Positions 10,490 through 19,345 of a stretch of 64,000 nt of DNA are shown piece by piece. This stretch comes from Microbulbifer hainanensis (lineage in GTDB: Bacteria; Pseudomonadota; Gammaproteobacteria; Pseudomonadales; Cellvibrionaceae), in assembly GCF_014904735.1 (NCBI RefSeq), contig NZ_JACZCR010000050.1, positions 1-64,000 of the forward strand, read 5' to 3'. Position 1 is the stretch's first letter. Each line of letters begins with the position of its first letter. The notes below the pieces were generated by a model. It was not told the DNA's origin. It did no database searches and saw only the letters and a program-made list of their open reading frames with translations. The position numbers and the translations under genes were made by a program.

Positions 10490-10518
10490 AGTTTACAAAT
10501 CCCTGCAGGGGCCGGCAA
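10490..10518 (-). promoter_or_regulatory. Candidate sigma-70 promoter of the trp operon
   Basis: On the minus strand TTGCCG (10513-10518) and TAAACT (10490-10495) are separated by exactly 17 bases. Transcription would start near 10483, just before the leader peptide. The remainder of the 311-base gap between trpE and rpe holds only this leader, the hairpin next to rpe and no other recognisable feature. Confidence 0.5.
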
Positions 10519-10570
10519 GACCCGCCACCGATATCGCCACGGGCAGCGGCAGCCTTATAAAATCCGGTTC

Positions 10571-10606
10571 CATGCTTATGCCGGAAACCCTTCCGGCATA
10601 AGCATG
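10571..10606. repeat. Perfect 16-bp inverted repeat after rpe
   Basis: Two 16-base arms (CATGCTTATGCCGGAA and its complement) enclose a four-base ACCC loop, 11 bases downstream of the rpe stop. It has no T-run on either strand. It probably marks or protects the 3' end of the rpe transcript. Confidence 0.6.
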
Positions 10607-10617
10607 TGCTCGGCCAT

Positions 10618-11286
10618 TTACGCCAGTTGCGACCGCATCGCGGCAATAGCCTCGGCGTAGTCCTCGGCGTTGAAGATCGCCGAACCGGCGACAAATGTGT
10701 CAGCGCCGGCTGCGGCTATCTCGCCGATATTGTCGCGGGTCACACCGCCGTCGATCTCCAGGCGAATATCCTCGCCCGAGGCCTCGATCAACGCGCGCGC
10801 CTCGCGGAGCTTACCCAGCGTTGCCGGGATGAACTTCTGCCCACCGAAGCCGGGGTTCACGGACATCAGCAGAATCATATCCAGCTTGTCGAGCACGTAC
10901 TTGGCGGCATCAAGGCCGGTCGCCGGGTTGAACACCAGGCCGGCCTTGCAGCCGAGGCTGCGAATCAGCTGCAGGGAGCGATCCACGTGGCGCGATGCCT
11001 CCGGGTGGAATGTAATGTAAGTTGCGCCCGCATCGGCGAACATGCGGATCATGTCATCCACCGGCTCCACCATCAGGTGTACGTCGATGGGTGCCTCGAC
11101 ACCGTGCTTGCGCAGCGCCTGGCAGACCATCGGGCCGATGGTCAGGTTGGGCACGTAGTGATTGTCCATTACATCGAAATGCACCCAGTCCGCGCCGGCG
11201 GCGAGCACTGCATCCACTTCTTCGCCCAGGCGGGCAAAGTCGGCGGAGAGAATCGAGGGGGCAATTTTATAATCCGGCATGGTCAT
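10618..11286 (-). CDS. rpe: Ribulose-phosphate 3-epimerase
   Basis: Rpe interconverts ribulose 5-phosphate and xylulose 5-phosphate in the pentose phosphate pathway. The 222-residue TIM barrel shows the family blocks [31 protein letters not shown] (metal-binding His and Asp), [18 protein letters not shown] and LEIDGGV. A second ATG two codons downstream could also be used. It lies in a leftward string with murU and amgK, nine bases from murU. In many relatives rpe is followed by gph and trpE; here gph is missing and trpE follows directly. Confidence 0.97.
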   Translation of the reverse strand: MTMPDYKIAPSILSADFARLGEEVDAVLAAGADWVHFDVMDNHYVPNLTIGPMVCQALRKHGVEAPIDVHLMVEPVDDMIRMFADAGATYITFHPEASRHVDRSLQLIRSLGCKAGLVFNPATGLDAAKYVLDKLDMILLMSVNPGFGGQKFIPATLGKLREARALIEASGEDIRLEIDGGVTRDNIGEIAAAGADTFVAGSAIFNAEDYAEAIAAMRSQLA

Positions 11287-11295
11287 GTCCTGCTT

Positions 11296-12000
11296 TTAAC
11301 GGTCTTGTTCGGCGAGGCGGTGATCCAGGCGCTCGAGCCGTTCCGGCGTGCCCACGTCGCACCAGTCCCCTTCGTAGAGCTCCGCCTGCAGCTGGTCTTC
11401 GTAGTGCACGAAAACTTCACCGAGGCCGAAACAGGTACGCAGCCTGGGGTAATCGCGCAGCATCTGCGGGCGCAGCCAGCTGATACCGGAAAAGGTATAG
11501 CGGGGCCGGCTGGTGCCGGACAGCAAACCGGCATCGATGCCGAAATCCCCATCGGGATTGTGCGGCGGGTTGGGCACCATCAGCAACCGGCCGGGGCAAT
11601 CCGCCGGCAGCGGCCGCGCCAGCCAGGTCTGCAGATCGAAGTCGCACCAGACGTCGCCATTGACGACCAGGAACGGCTCTTCGCCGAGCAGCGGCAGTGC
11701 CCGCACGATTCCGCCGGCGGTTTCCAGCGGCTCACCCTCAACGGAATACTGGATATCCAGCCCCCAGCGCTCGCCATCACCCAGCCGGCTGCTGATCTTG
11801 TCCCCCAGGTGACCCAGGTTGATGACCACGCGCTGCACACCGATACCGGCGAGACGCTCCAGGGCATATTCGATCAGGGGTTTGCCGGCCACTTCCAGCA
11901 ATGGTTTGGGCACGCTCTCGGTCAGCGGACGCATGCGTTTGCCGAAGCCCGCAGCCAGTACCATGGCGGCGGGGACGGAACGATTGGCTGTATCAGTCAT
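11296..12000 (-). CDS. murU: N-acetylmuramate 1-phosphate uridylyltransferase
   Basis: MurU makes UDP-MurNAc from MurNAc 1-phosphate in the cell-wall recycling shortcut described in Pseudomonas. The 234-residue nucleotidyltransferase starts with the signature AAMVLAAGFGKRMRPLT and has KPLLEVAGKPLIEY and the metal-binding NGDVWCDF segment. Its ATG overlaps the amgK stop by four bases, and amgK encodes the kinase for the preceding step, which supports MurU over a generic sugar nucleotidyltransferase. The pathway bypasses de novo UDP-MurNAc synthesis and is linked to intrinsic fosfomycin tolerance. Confidence 0.9.
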   Translation of the reverse strand: MTDTANRSVPAAMVLAAGFGKRMRPLTESVPKPLLEVAGKPLIEYALERLAGIGVQRVVINLGHLGDKISSRLGDGERWGLDIQYSVEGEPLETAGGIVRALPLLGEEPFLVVNGDVWCDFDLQTWLARPLPADCPGRLLMVPNPPHNPDGDFGIDAGLLSGTSRPRYTFSGISWLRPQMLRDYPRLRTCFGLGEVFVHYEDQLQAELYEGDWCDVGTPERLERLDHRLAEQDR

Positions 12001-13076
12001 TGAGGCATTCTTTGCAGTTGCACACCCGGATCACCGGCAGTGCGGTAATCCCGGTACCAGCTCTGGCGCTCCACCAGAGGCAGTAATTTTTCTTTAAACC
12101 AGTCAGCGAACGGCGCCAGTTCGGGGTAGCGCCCGGCCACTTCCAGCGTATAACGGATTACCAGCGGCAGGTCGGTCAAATAGCCATTCTTGCCGTCGCG
12201 GAGATTCAGGCGCGGAAACAGGCCCAGCACCTTGATATGACGCTGCAAGCCCATCCAGTCGAACCAGCGCAGGAACTGCGCCTGGGGCACCGGTGCCATG
12301 ATCCCGGCCGCTTCCGCCGTCGCCGCATAGCACAGCGCCAGGCGCTCCACCTGCTCGCAGGGCCAGCGGATGTAGCAATCGCGCAGTAATGACACCAGGT
12401 CGTAGGTCACCGGCCCCCACACCGCGTCCTGGAAGTCCACGACGCCAGGGCGCTCGCCGTTGCGCAACATAAGGTTGCGGCTATGGAAATCGCGGTGCAC
12501 CAGGACCTGCGGCTGCTCCTCGGCGGAATCCAGCAACAGGTTGAACGTCTTGTCCAGCAGCGCTATTTCCGCCTCACCGAGCTCGTAGCCCAGCAGCTTC
12601 TGCACCAGCCATTCCGGCAGGATGCGCATTTCCGCCAGCAGCAGTTCACGGTTGTAGGGGGGGAAGATATCGGGGCTGTGGGGAATCTGCTGCAGGCACA
12701 GCAATTCATTGAGCACCTCCCCGTACAGCCCCTCCACACTGCTGTCGTCGAGCGCTCCGAAAAGTTGCTGGTCACCCAAGTCCTCCAGCAGCATAAACCC
12801 CTGCTCGGTATCGGCGGCGGCCACCATGGGGGTATGGATACCGTTTCGGCGCAGGTAGTCAGCCACGGCGACAAACCGCGCGGGGTTGGTGCGCTCCTGC
12901 GGCGAATCCACGGCGATCATGCTGGGGACAGTCTGGGTGCGGAAATAGCGGCGAAACCCGGCGTCTCCCGCCAGCGCCATCAGCGTCAGGCTGCCACCGA
13001 CGTCAAGCGCACGCCCGGCCCAGAGACGCAATTCTTCGCGCCGCTTGTCAATTCCGCCTGTCGAGAGCTCGGTCAT
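11997..13076 (-). CDS. amgK: N-acetylmuramate/N-acetylglucosamine 1-kinase
   Basis: AmgK phosphorylates MurNAc and GlcNAc at the anomeric position, feeding MurU. The 359-residue protein is an aminoglycoside-phosphotransferase fold kinase: an N-terminal lobe with DAGFRRYFRTQ, a catalytic loop VLVHRDFHSRNLMLR near residue 195 and the metal-binding VVDFQDAVWGPVTYDL. It is divergent from lptD, the same arrangement as in Pseudomonas, which strongly supports the name over a true aminoglycoside kinase. A GGAG lies rather far (about 12 bases) from the ATG. Confidence 0.9.
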   Translation of the reverse strand: MTELSTGGIDKRREELRLWAGRALDVGGSLTLMALAGDAGFRRYFRTQTVPSMIAVDSPQERTNPARFVAVADYLRRNGIHTPMVAAADTEQGFMLLEDLGDQQLFGALDDSSVEGLYGEVLNELLCLQQIPHSPDIFPPYNRELLLAEMRILPEWLVQKLLGYELGEAEIALLDKTFNLLLDSAEEQPQVLVHRDFHSRNLMLRNGERPGVVDFQDAVWGPVTYDLVSLLRDCYIRWPCEQVERLALCYAATAEAAGIMAPVPQAQFLRWFDWMGLQRHIKVLGLFPRLNLRDGKNGYLTDLPLVIRYTLEVAGRYPELAPFADWFKEKLLPLVERQSWYRDYRTAGDPGVQLQRMPQ

Positions 13077-13408
13077 GAGCCACTGCTACTCCTGCTAGTT
13101 CGGGCCGCATTGTAACGGGGCCGTCGGAGCCGTCCAGCGACAGCCCTACATTTCACCATCAATTCTGGCCAAAATGGACCATAGGTCCGTTTGACAGCAG
13201 ATTCATCTATTCGGTTTCGGCCACCGACCGAAGCGCGCCAGTTAGTTTAGCCCCATTGCCGCCGGTTCAACCGTCACACAGTGGTTCGCAGCGTCGGCAG
13301 TGTTAACCGGGCCTGCATTCAAGTAGAATCGTCCGCTGATTTTTGCACGGGCACGCCCGTGTTCCTTTCTACGGAAGAAACTCAAAGATAGCCGGAACAT
13401 ATCACCTG
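13077..13408. promoter_or_regulatory. Divergent promoter region between amgK and lptD
   Basis: No gene is visible in these 332 bases. They contain a short palindrome GGACC-ATA-GGTCC (13177-13189), a lone TTGACA (13191-13196) and a TAGAAT at 13324-13329 that could be the lptD -10. No clear sigma-E pair was found, although lptD is often under envelope-stress control. Confidence 0.4.
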
Positions 13409-16000
13409 ATGCTGGAAGCTTCCCGGTGGCGTCGCCTGACGTGGGCGATCGCACAGATTTCACGTCCGCACTCGCTTGCCATCGGTTTGATCGCCGCGCA
13501 GCCGCTGTGGGTACAGGCGGCAGAGCCCGAAGCTGCCCCCACCCCGGACTACAACCCCTACCTGTACCTGGACTGGCTCCCCAAATCGCAGCTGAGCCCG
13601 GCGCAGCGGGCCGCCATGCACGCCTCCTGCGGTGGCGCTTTTGTCGAACCGCCGCGGTACTACCGGGATGCCGATCTGCCACCGGAAGAGGCGCCCCTGC
13701 GCGCCATTGCCGATCGGTCCGATTGGCTCGAAGACGGTACCGCGCAGTTACGCGGTAATGTGCACATTACCCAGGGCTCCCGCCAGCTGTTCGCCGATCA
13801 GGTGGATGTCAATCGTACAGACAGTACCGCCCACCTGCGCGGTGCCATCGAGATGCGCGAGCCCGGCTTGCTGGTCCGTGGCAAGGCCGCTGAGGTACAC
13901 ACCGACAGCAAGGCGGCAGCGATCGAAGACGCCACCTACGTCCTGCACCAGGCATTCATTCACGGCAGCGCCGACTATGCCGCACGCGAGACCAGCGGTG
14001 AATTGACGCTGACCGAGGGCAGCTATACCCGCTGTGAACCGGGAGAAGAGGTCTGGCGCGTCAGCGGCGGGCAGATCACCATCGACAATATCGAGCGCCA
14101 GGGCGTGGCCCGCAATGTGCGCCTCGAAATCCTCGATGTACCGGTGTTTTACTTCCCGTACCTGCGCTTCCCGGTGGGCGATTCACGCCTGTCCGGCCTG
14201 CTCTTCCCCGGCATCAGTAACAGCGACGATAACGGCTGGGATATCGCTATCCCCTACTACTGGAATATCGCGCCGCAGATGGATGCGACTATCGTACCGC
14301 GCTATATCCAGTACCGAGGCACCGGCGCAGAGGTGGAAGTCCGCCACCTGAGCCAGCTGTTCAATACCGAAGTGCGCATGGCTGGCCTGCCCAACGATAA
14401 GGGTGGTGATGACGAGGACGCCCGCAAACTGATCCAGCAGGGCTTTCCCGAGGATCTGGTATTGCCGGCCAAAGGCAAGGATCGCTGGCTGCTCAACCTC
14501 GACCAGCAGGGTGGCGACGGGGGCCTCTGGTATTCCAGTGTCGACTACACAAAGGTGAGTGATCCGGACTATTTCCGCGACTTGAGCACCGCCAACCTGA
14601 GTGTTTCCGCAAAGACCAACCTCAACCAGAAAGTCGAGGGCGGCCTCAACGGCGAACACTGGCGCGCCAGTGTTCGCGGGCAGGAATACCAGCTGCTGGT
14701 CAAGGATCGCTTCGATACCTTCAGCCAGCTACCGCGCTTTAATGTCGACGGCAATTATCGCTGGGGTGACTGGGGACTGACCCTGGATCACGAGGTCACC
14801 AGCTGGGATCACGACGATACCCAGACCCTCCGCTATATCGCCGACCTCGGCGATCCGGACAGCGTCCGGGAATTGACGCGGAATTTCGTCAATGCCGACC
14901 GCTTCCGCATGGACTACGAGTTCAACTGGGACAAGCAGTGGCTGTGGGGCTACTTCAAGCCCGGCATCGCGGCCCGCTACCTGGGCTATCGTGTCGACGA
15001 CCAGTTCCTGCAACCGGGGAGCAATGATTCGCCGGAAGCGTCCGCCGTCCAGTTCACCCTGGACACCGGCCTGTTCTTCGAGCGGGACACCAACGCCTGG
15101 GGCTATGACTTTGTGCAGACGCTGGAACCGCACCTGTTCGCGCTGGCCAGTACCACGGCAGACCAAAGCGACTTTTTTGATGTCACCGACGGCGCCAGCC
15201 AAATTGACCGGGCCAGTAACAACCTGCTGTTCGATACGTCGCTGTTCACTTTCAGCTATGACCAGCTGTTCCGTGCCAGTCGCTTCACTGGCAACGACCG
15301 CATCGACGATGCCGACCGGGTCGCGCTGGGCCTGACCAGCCGGATTATCGATCCGTCGAGCGGCCGGGATCTGCTGGCCGCCAGCATCGGCCAGATTTTC
15401 TATTCCAACGATACGCGTATCGATCGATTTGAGATTGTGGAAAATGCCGCACCGCGCTCAGAACTGGCCGCGCGCCTGGAGAGCCGTCCTATCCAGTCCC
15501 TGCGGATCGCTAGCGAGGTTGTCTACGACGACAGCGAAAACAATGTCAACCGCGGCAACTTCAGCCTCCGCTACCTGGACGACGACTTCCGCATCTTCAA
15601 TCTGGGCTACGTCTACCAGCGCAACGACACCGAGCTCGTACTCGAAAATGGCGAAGTAACCGACAAATCCATCCGGCAAGCCACGGCTTCGACGGTATTA
15701 CCGGTCAACGCCAGCGCCTCTATCGTGGCAGGCGCTCACTACGATCTGACCTACAATCGGGAACTGGAGTACCTTGCGGGCGTCGAATACGACAGTTGCT
15801 GCTACCGCGCACGTGTGGTCTGGCGCCGTTCCCTGGACAATGACCTGGCGGACGTGGTACCTGCGGATGAGCTGAAGTATGACGAAGGCGTATACCTGGA
15901 AATACAGCTGAAAGGCTTGGCCGGCCTGGGCACCACGGTCTCCCAAATGCTCAGTCAGGGCATCGCCAACTTTGAGCAGAGAGAAGTACTGAAACAGTGA
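13409..16000 (+). CDS. lptD: LPS-assembly outer membrane protein LptD
   Basis: LptD forms the outer-membrane beta-barrel that inserts lipopolysaccharide into the outer leaflet together with LptE. The 863-residue product has an N-terminal signal region ending near VQA-AEPEAAP, an OstA/LptA-like periplasmic domain (WLEDGTAQLRGNVHITQGSR, about residues 105-260) and a C-terminal barrel. A Cys lies in the N-terminal part (HASCGG) and a CC pair near the end (DSCCYRARVVW), matching the disulfide pattern needed for function. The start is the ATG before LEASRWRR; a TTG further upstream is possible but would lengthen the signal. The stop overlaps surA. Confidence 0.95.
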   Translation: MLEASRWRRLTWAIAQISRPHSLAIGLIAAQPLWVQAAEPEAAPTPDYNPYLYLDWLPKSQLSPAQRAAMHASCGGAFVEPPRYYRDADLPPEEAPLRAIADRSDWLEDGTAQLRGNVHITQGSRQLFADQVDVNRTDSTAHLRGAIEMREPGLLVRGKAAEVHTDSKAAAIEDATYVLHQAFIHGSADYAARETSGELTLTEGSYTRCEPGEEVWRVSGGQITIDNIERQGVARNVRLEILDVPVFYFPYLRFPVGDSRLSGLLFPGISNSDDNGWDIAIPYYWNIAPQMDATIVPRYIQYRGTGAEVEVRHLSQLFNTEVRMAGLPNDKGGDDEDARKLIQQGFPEDLVLPAKGKDRWLLNLDQQGGDGGLWYSSVDYTKVSDPDYFRDLSTANLSVSAKTNLNQKVEGGLNGEHWRASVRGQEYQLLVKDRFDTFSQLPRFNVDGNYRWGDWGLTLDHEVTSWDHDDTQTLRYIADLGDPDSVRELTRNFVNADRFRMDYEFNWDKQWLWGYFKPGIAARYLGYRVDDQFLQPGSNDSPEASAVQFTLDTGLFFERDTNAWGYDFVQTLEPHLFALASTTADQSDFFDVTDGASQIDRASNNLLFDTSLFTFSYDQLFRASRFTGNDRIDDADRVALGLTSRIIDPSSGRDLLAASIGQIFYSNDTRIDRFEIVENAAPRSELAARLESRPIQSLRIASEVVYDDSENNVNRGNFSLRYLDDDFRIFNLGYVYQRNDTELVLENGEVTDKSIRQATASTVLPVNASASIVAGAHYDLTYNRELEYLAGVEYDSCCYRARVVWRRSLDNDLADVVPADELKYDEGVYLEIQLKGLAGLGTTVSQMLSQGIANFEQREVLKQ

Positions 16001-17352
16001 AGAAAATAATGAGTAACTTGACCTTTAAACAGAGCCTGTTGGTGCTGATCGCATTCCTGGTCCTCGGCGCAAATATCGCCAGCGCCCAGGTACAAAAGCT
16101 CGACCAAGTAGTCGCCGTCGTGGATGACGATGTGGTCATGGCCAGCGAACTGCAGCAGCGCCTGAACACCATCATGGCCAACATTAAGGCGCAGAAGGTA
16201 CAGGCACCGCCGATCGAGGTCCTGCGCCGCCAGGTACTGGAACAGCTGATCATCGAGCGCCTGCAGCTGCAGATGGCCGCCCGCGCCGGCGTGACCATTT
16301 CCGATGCAGAACTGGACCAGGCCATCGCCCGGGTACAGCAGAACGCCGGCGCCAGCCCGGAAGAGTTCCGCAAACGCCTGGCAGCGGATGGCATCAGCAT
16401 GAAGGCTTTCCGCCAGCAGATCCGCCAGGAAATGCTGCTTCGCCGCGTGGAACAGGGCAGCGTCAACCGCCGCATCCAGATTACCGACCAGGATATCGAC
16501 GACTTCCTGCACTCCAAGGAAGGCGAATTCTGGAAATCGCCCCAGTACGAGCTCGGCCACATCCTGATTCCGGTCAGCTCCAGCGCCCCTACCGCCGACG
16601 TAACCAAGGCCCGCGAAAAGGCCGAACAGCTCGTCAAGCAGATTCGCGGGGGCGCGGATTTCCGCCGCCTCGCCATTGCCAACTCTGCCGGTCAGAACGC
16701 GCTGTCCGGCGGCGACCTGGGCTGGCGCAAGACCGTGGAGTTGCCGACACTGTTTTCCGATGCTCTCGAAGGCCTCAAGGTGGGCGACGTCACCAATCCT
16801 TTCCGCAGCGACGCGGGCTTCCACATCCTGAAAATCCACGATGAGCGCGGCTCTACCGAGCAGGTAGTGGAGCAGACCAAGGTTCGCCATATCCTGATCA
16901 AGACTTCCGCCATCGTCAGTGACGACGACGCTTACAACAAGCTGATCAAACTGCGCCAGGAAATCCTCGATGGCGCCGATTTCGCCAAAGTCGCCCGGGA
17001 GAACTCCGAGGATATCGGCACCATGCTGAAAGGTGGCGAACTGGGCTGGTCCATGCCCGGACAGTTCGTGCCGGAATTCACCCAGGAGATGAACAACACT
17101 CCGGTGGACCAGATCAGCATGCCGTTCCGCAGCCAGTTTGGCTGGCACATCCTTCAGGTTGAAGGGCGCCGCAAGCAGGATATGACGGAGCAGTACATCC
17201 GCAATCAGGCAGCCAACCTGTTGCGCAACCGCCGCTATGAAGAAGAGCTGCAAAACTGGCGCCGCGAGATTCGCGACGAGGCCTACGTGGATATCAAACT
17301 GCCCGAACTCCGCGACGAGACCGAGGACGCGGCGAAATCTGAGAAGAACTAA
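15997..17352 (+). CDS. surA: Periplasmic chaperone/peptidyl-prolyl isomerase SurA
   Basis: SurA escorts outer-membrane proteins such as LptD through the periplasm. The 451-residue protein begins with a signal peptide (hydrophobic LLVLIAFLVLGANIASA) and a SurA_N domain, VVAVVDDDVVMASELQQRL. Two parvulin domains follow, at about residues 185-280 (ELGHILIPVSS) and 295-395 (VRHILIKTS). The GTG start overlaps the lptD stop (GTGA), suggesting coupling; an ATG four codons later (MSNLTFKQ) is an equally good start. A strong terminator follows. The lptD-surA-pdxA-rsmA order is conserved in gammaproteobacteria. Confidence 0.95.
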   Translation: MKKIMSNLTFKQSLLVLIAFLVLGANIASAQVQKLDQVVAVVDDDVVMASELQQRLNTIMANIKAQKVQAPPIEVLRRQVLEQLIIERLQLQMAARAGVTISDAELDQAIARVQQNAGASPEEFRKRLAADGISMKAFRQQIRQEMLLRRVEQGSVNRRIQITDQDIDDFLHSKEGEFWKSPQYELGHILIPVSSSAPTADVTKAREKAEQLVKQIRGGADFRRLAIANSAGQNALSGGDLGWRKTVELPTLFSDALEGLKVGDVTNPFRSDAGFHILKIHDERGSTEQVVEQTKVRHILIKTSAIVSDDDAYNKLIKLRQEILDGADFAKVARENSEDIGTMLKGGELGWSMPGQFVPEFTQEMNNTPVDQISMPFRSQFGWHILQVEGRRKQDMTEQYIRNQAANLLRNRRYEEELQNWRREIRDEAYVDIKLPELRDETEDAAKSEKN

Positions 17353-17439
17353 AATTGACAGTTACCGGCGCTGGTTTCGCGGAATGCGGACTGGCGCAGC
17401 AACCACAGGGTCGGGCACGAAACGTTGCCCGGACAGAAC

Positions 17440-17463
17440 CGGGCGCAATGCGCCCGTTTTTTT
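17440..17463 (+). terminator. Intrinsic terminator between surA and pdxA
   Basis: A seven-base GC stem (CGGGCGC with GCGCCCG) and three-base loop are followed by seven T. It ends only 21 bases before the pdxA start, so it can act as a terminator of surA and as an attenuator of pdxA. Confidence 0.85.
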
Positions 17464-17484
17464 ATCCATCTAACCGGCACAACC

Positions 17485-18471
17485 ATGATTCCCAGAATCG
17501 CTTTCACCCCCGGTGAACCCGCAGGCATAGGTCCAGAGTTAGCGGTCAGGCTCGCCAAATCGGGCAGCCGCGCACAGATTGTCGCCGTGGCCGATCCCCA
17601 GCTGCTGATGCAGACTGCGGAGAGCCTGCACCTTCCCTTAGAACTGCTGCCTTTCGATGTGGCGGTTCCCGCCGTCGGCACGCCGCCGGGCGCGCTCTAC
17701 ATCCAGCCGGTGACCCTGGCCGAACACGCCCGAGCCGGCCAGTTAAACAGCGCCAACGCTCCCTATGTCCTCGACACCCTGCGCCGTGCAGCCGATGGCT
17801 GCCTGCGACGACAGTTCGATGCTCTAGTGACCGGGCCTGTGCACAAGGGCATCATCAACGATGCCGGCATTCCGTTCAGTGGTCACACGGAGTTCTTTGC
17901 CGAGCGCGCCGGTGTCGAGCGAGTGGTGATGATGCTGGCCGCGGAAGAACTGCGCGTCGCCCTGGTGACGACGCACCTGCCGCTCAAAGATGTCAGCGCC
18001 GCCATCACCCCGGAGCGGCTGGAACAGGTCATCACCATTCTGCATCGCAGCCTGCGCGATCAGTTTCGTATCGAGAATCCGCGCATTGGCGTCTGCGGCC
18101 TCAATCCCCATGCGGGCGAGGGTGGCCACCTGGGTCGTGAGGAAATCGATATTATCGAACCCTCACTGGATAAGCTGCGTGCACTGGGTATACAACTTCT
18201 CGGCCCACTGCCCGCCGACACCCTGTTTACGCCGCCACAACTGGCGCGTTGCGACGCCGTGCTCGCCATGTATCACGATCAGGGCCTGCCAGTGTTAAAA
18301 TTCAAGGGATTTGGCCATGCCGTTAACATAACCCTCGGGCTGCCCTTTATCCGCACATCAGTGGATCACGGCACGGCACTGAATATCGCCGGCAACGGCA
18401 TTGCCGACTGCGGCAGCTTGCAGGCAGCAATATCCCAGGCCATACAGCTCGCCGAGCTGCGCGCACTTTAG
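17485..18471 (+). CDS. pdxA: 4-hydroxythreonine-4-phosphate dehydrogenase
   Basis: PdxA oxidises 4-phosphohydroxy-L-threonine for pyridoxal phosphate synthesis. The 328-residue product starts [19 protein letters not shown], the family N-terminus, and has [22 protein letters not shown], the metal-binding His segments, [10 protein letters not shown] and [14 protein letters not shown]. Frames starting further upstream run through the terminator and have no similarity, which fixes the start. rsmA begins 43 bases downstream, as in E. coli. Confidence 0.96.
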   Translation: MIPRIAFTPGEPAGIGPELAVRLAKSGSRAQIVAVADPQLLMQTAESLHLPLELLPFDVAVPAVGTPPGALYIQPVTLAEHARAGQLNSANAPYVLDTLRRAADGCLRRQFDALVTGPVHKGIINDAGIPFSGHTEFFAERAGVERVVMMLAAEELRVALVTTHLPLKDVSAAITPERLEQVITILHRSLRDQFRIENPRIGVCGLNPHAGEGGHLGREEIDIIEPSLDKLRALGIQLLGPLPADTLFTPPQLARCDAVLAMYHDQGLPVLKFKGFGHAVNITLGLPFIRTSVDHGTALNIAGNGIADCGSLQAAISQAIQLAELRAL

Positions 18472-18514
18472 TATCCGGGCAGCGACCCCGGCCAACCCCG
18501 ACGAAGCCGAATTC

Positions 18515-19315
18515 ATGGACAATTTTTTCCAACACAAGGCGCGCAAGCGCTTCGGCCAGAATTTTCTGGTCGATGAAAATATTATCGAGCGCATCGTGCG
18601 CGCCATCAGTCCCAAGGAAGACGACCACCTGGTGGAAATTGGCCCAGGGCAGGGTGCGATTACCCAGCTACTGCTGCAACGCTGCCCGTCGCTGACCGCC
18701 GTTGAGCTGGACCGGGACCTGATACCACTGCTGGAATTCAAATTTCGCGACTACCCGCAATTCACGATCATCGAAAAAGACGCACTCAAGTTCGACTTTG
18801 GTGAGTTTGCCGGCGAGCGGCCACTGCGCATAGTCGGCAATCTGCCCTACAACATTTCCACACCGCTGCTGTTCCACCTGCTGAGCTTTCCCGGCAAGGT
18901 TCAGGACATGCACTTTATGCTGCAGAAGGAAGTCGTGGATCGCCTGAGTGCCACACCCGGGAGCAAGTCTTTCGGGCGCCTCAGTGTCATGGTGCAATAC
19001 CACTGCCGGGTACAGGGCCTGTTCCCAGTGCCGCCGCAGTCCTTCCGCCCGGCCCCGAAAGTGGAGTCGGCCATCGTGCGCCTGGCGCCCTATGCCGAGC
19101 CGCCCTACCCCGCACAGGACGAGCGTCTACTCGAGCGCATCGTCAATGTCGCTTTCCAGCAGCGCCGCAAGACCCTTCGCAATGCGCTGAAACCCCTTTA
19201 CCCTGAATTGGATGTCGACGCATTGCCGGTGGACGCCGGGCGCCGCCCCGAAACCCTCAGTGTGGAAGAGTTTGTCAAACTGGCAAACTACTGTGCAGAG
19301 CTCGACGCAAAGTAA
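18515..19315 (+). CDS. rsmA: 16S rRNA dimethyladenosine transferase
   Basis: RsmA (KsgA) dimethylates two adjacent adenosines near the 3' end of 16S rRNA during 30S maturation. The 266-residue protein shows the SAM-binding block VEIGPGQGAITQLLL, the acidic ELDRDLIPLL, the catalytic NLPYNIS motif near residue 113 and the C-terminal helical domain. The start at MDNFFQHKARKRFGQNFL is set by family similarity. apaH follows after 30 bases. Confidence 0.96.
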   Translation: MDNFFQHKARKRFGQNFLVDENIIERIVRAISPKEDDHLVEIGPGQGAITQLLLQRCPSLTAVELDRDLIPLLEFKFRDYPQFTIIEKDALKFDFGEFAGERPLRIVGNLPYNISTPLLFHLLSFPGKVQDMHFMLQKEVVDRLSATPGSKSFGRLSVMVQYHCRVQGLFPVPPQSFRPAPKVESAIVRLAPYAEPPYPAQDERLLERIVNVAFQQRRKTLRNALKPLYPELDVDALPVDAGRRPETLSVEEFVKLANYCAELDAK

Positions 19316-19345
19316 AAAGAAAACCAACTCTCGGGAATTCACGTT

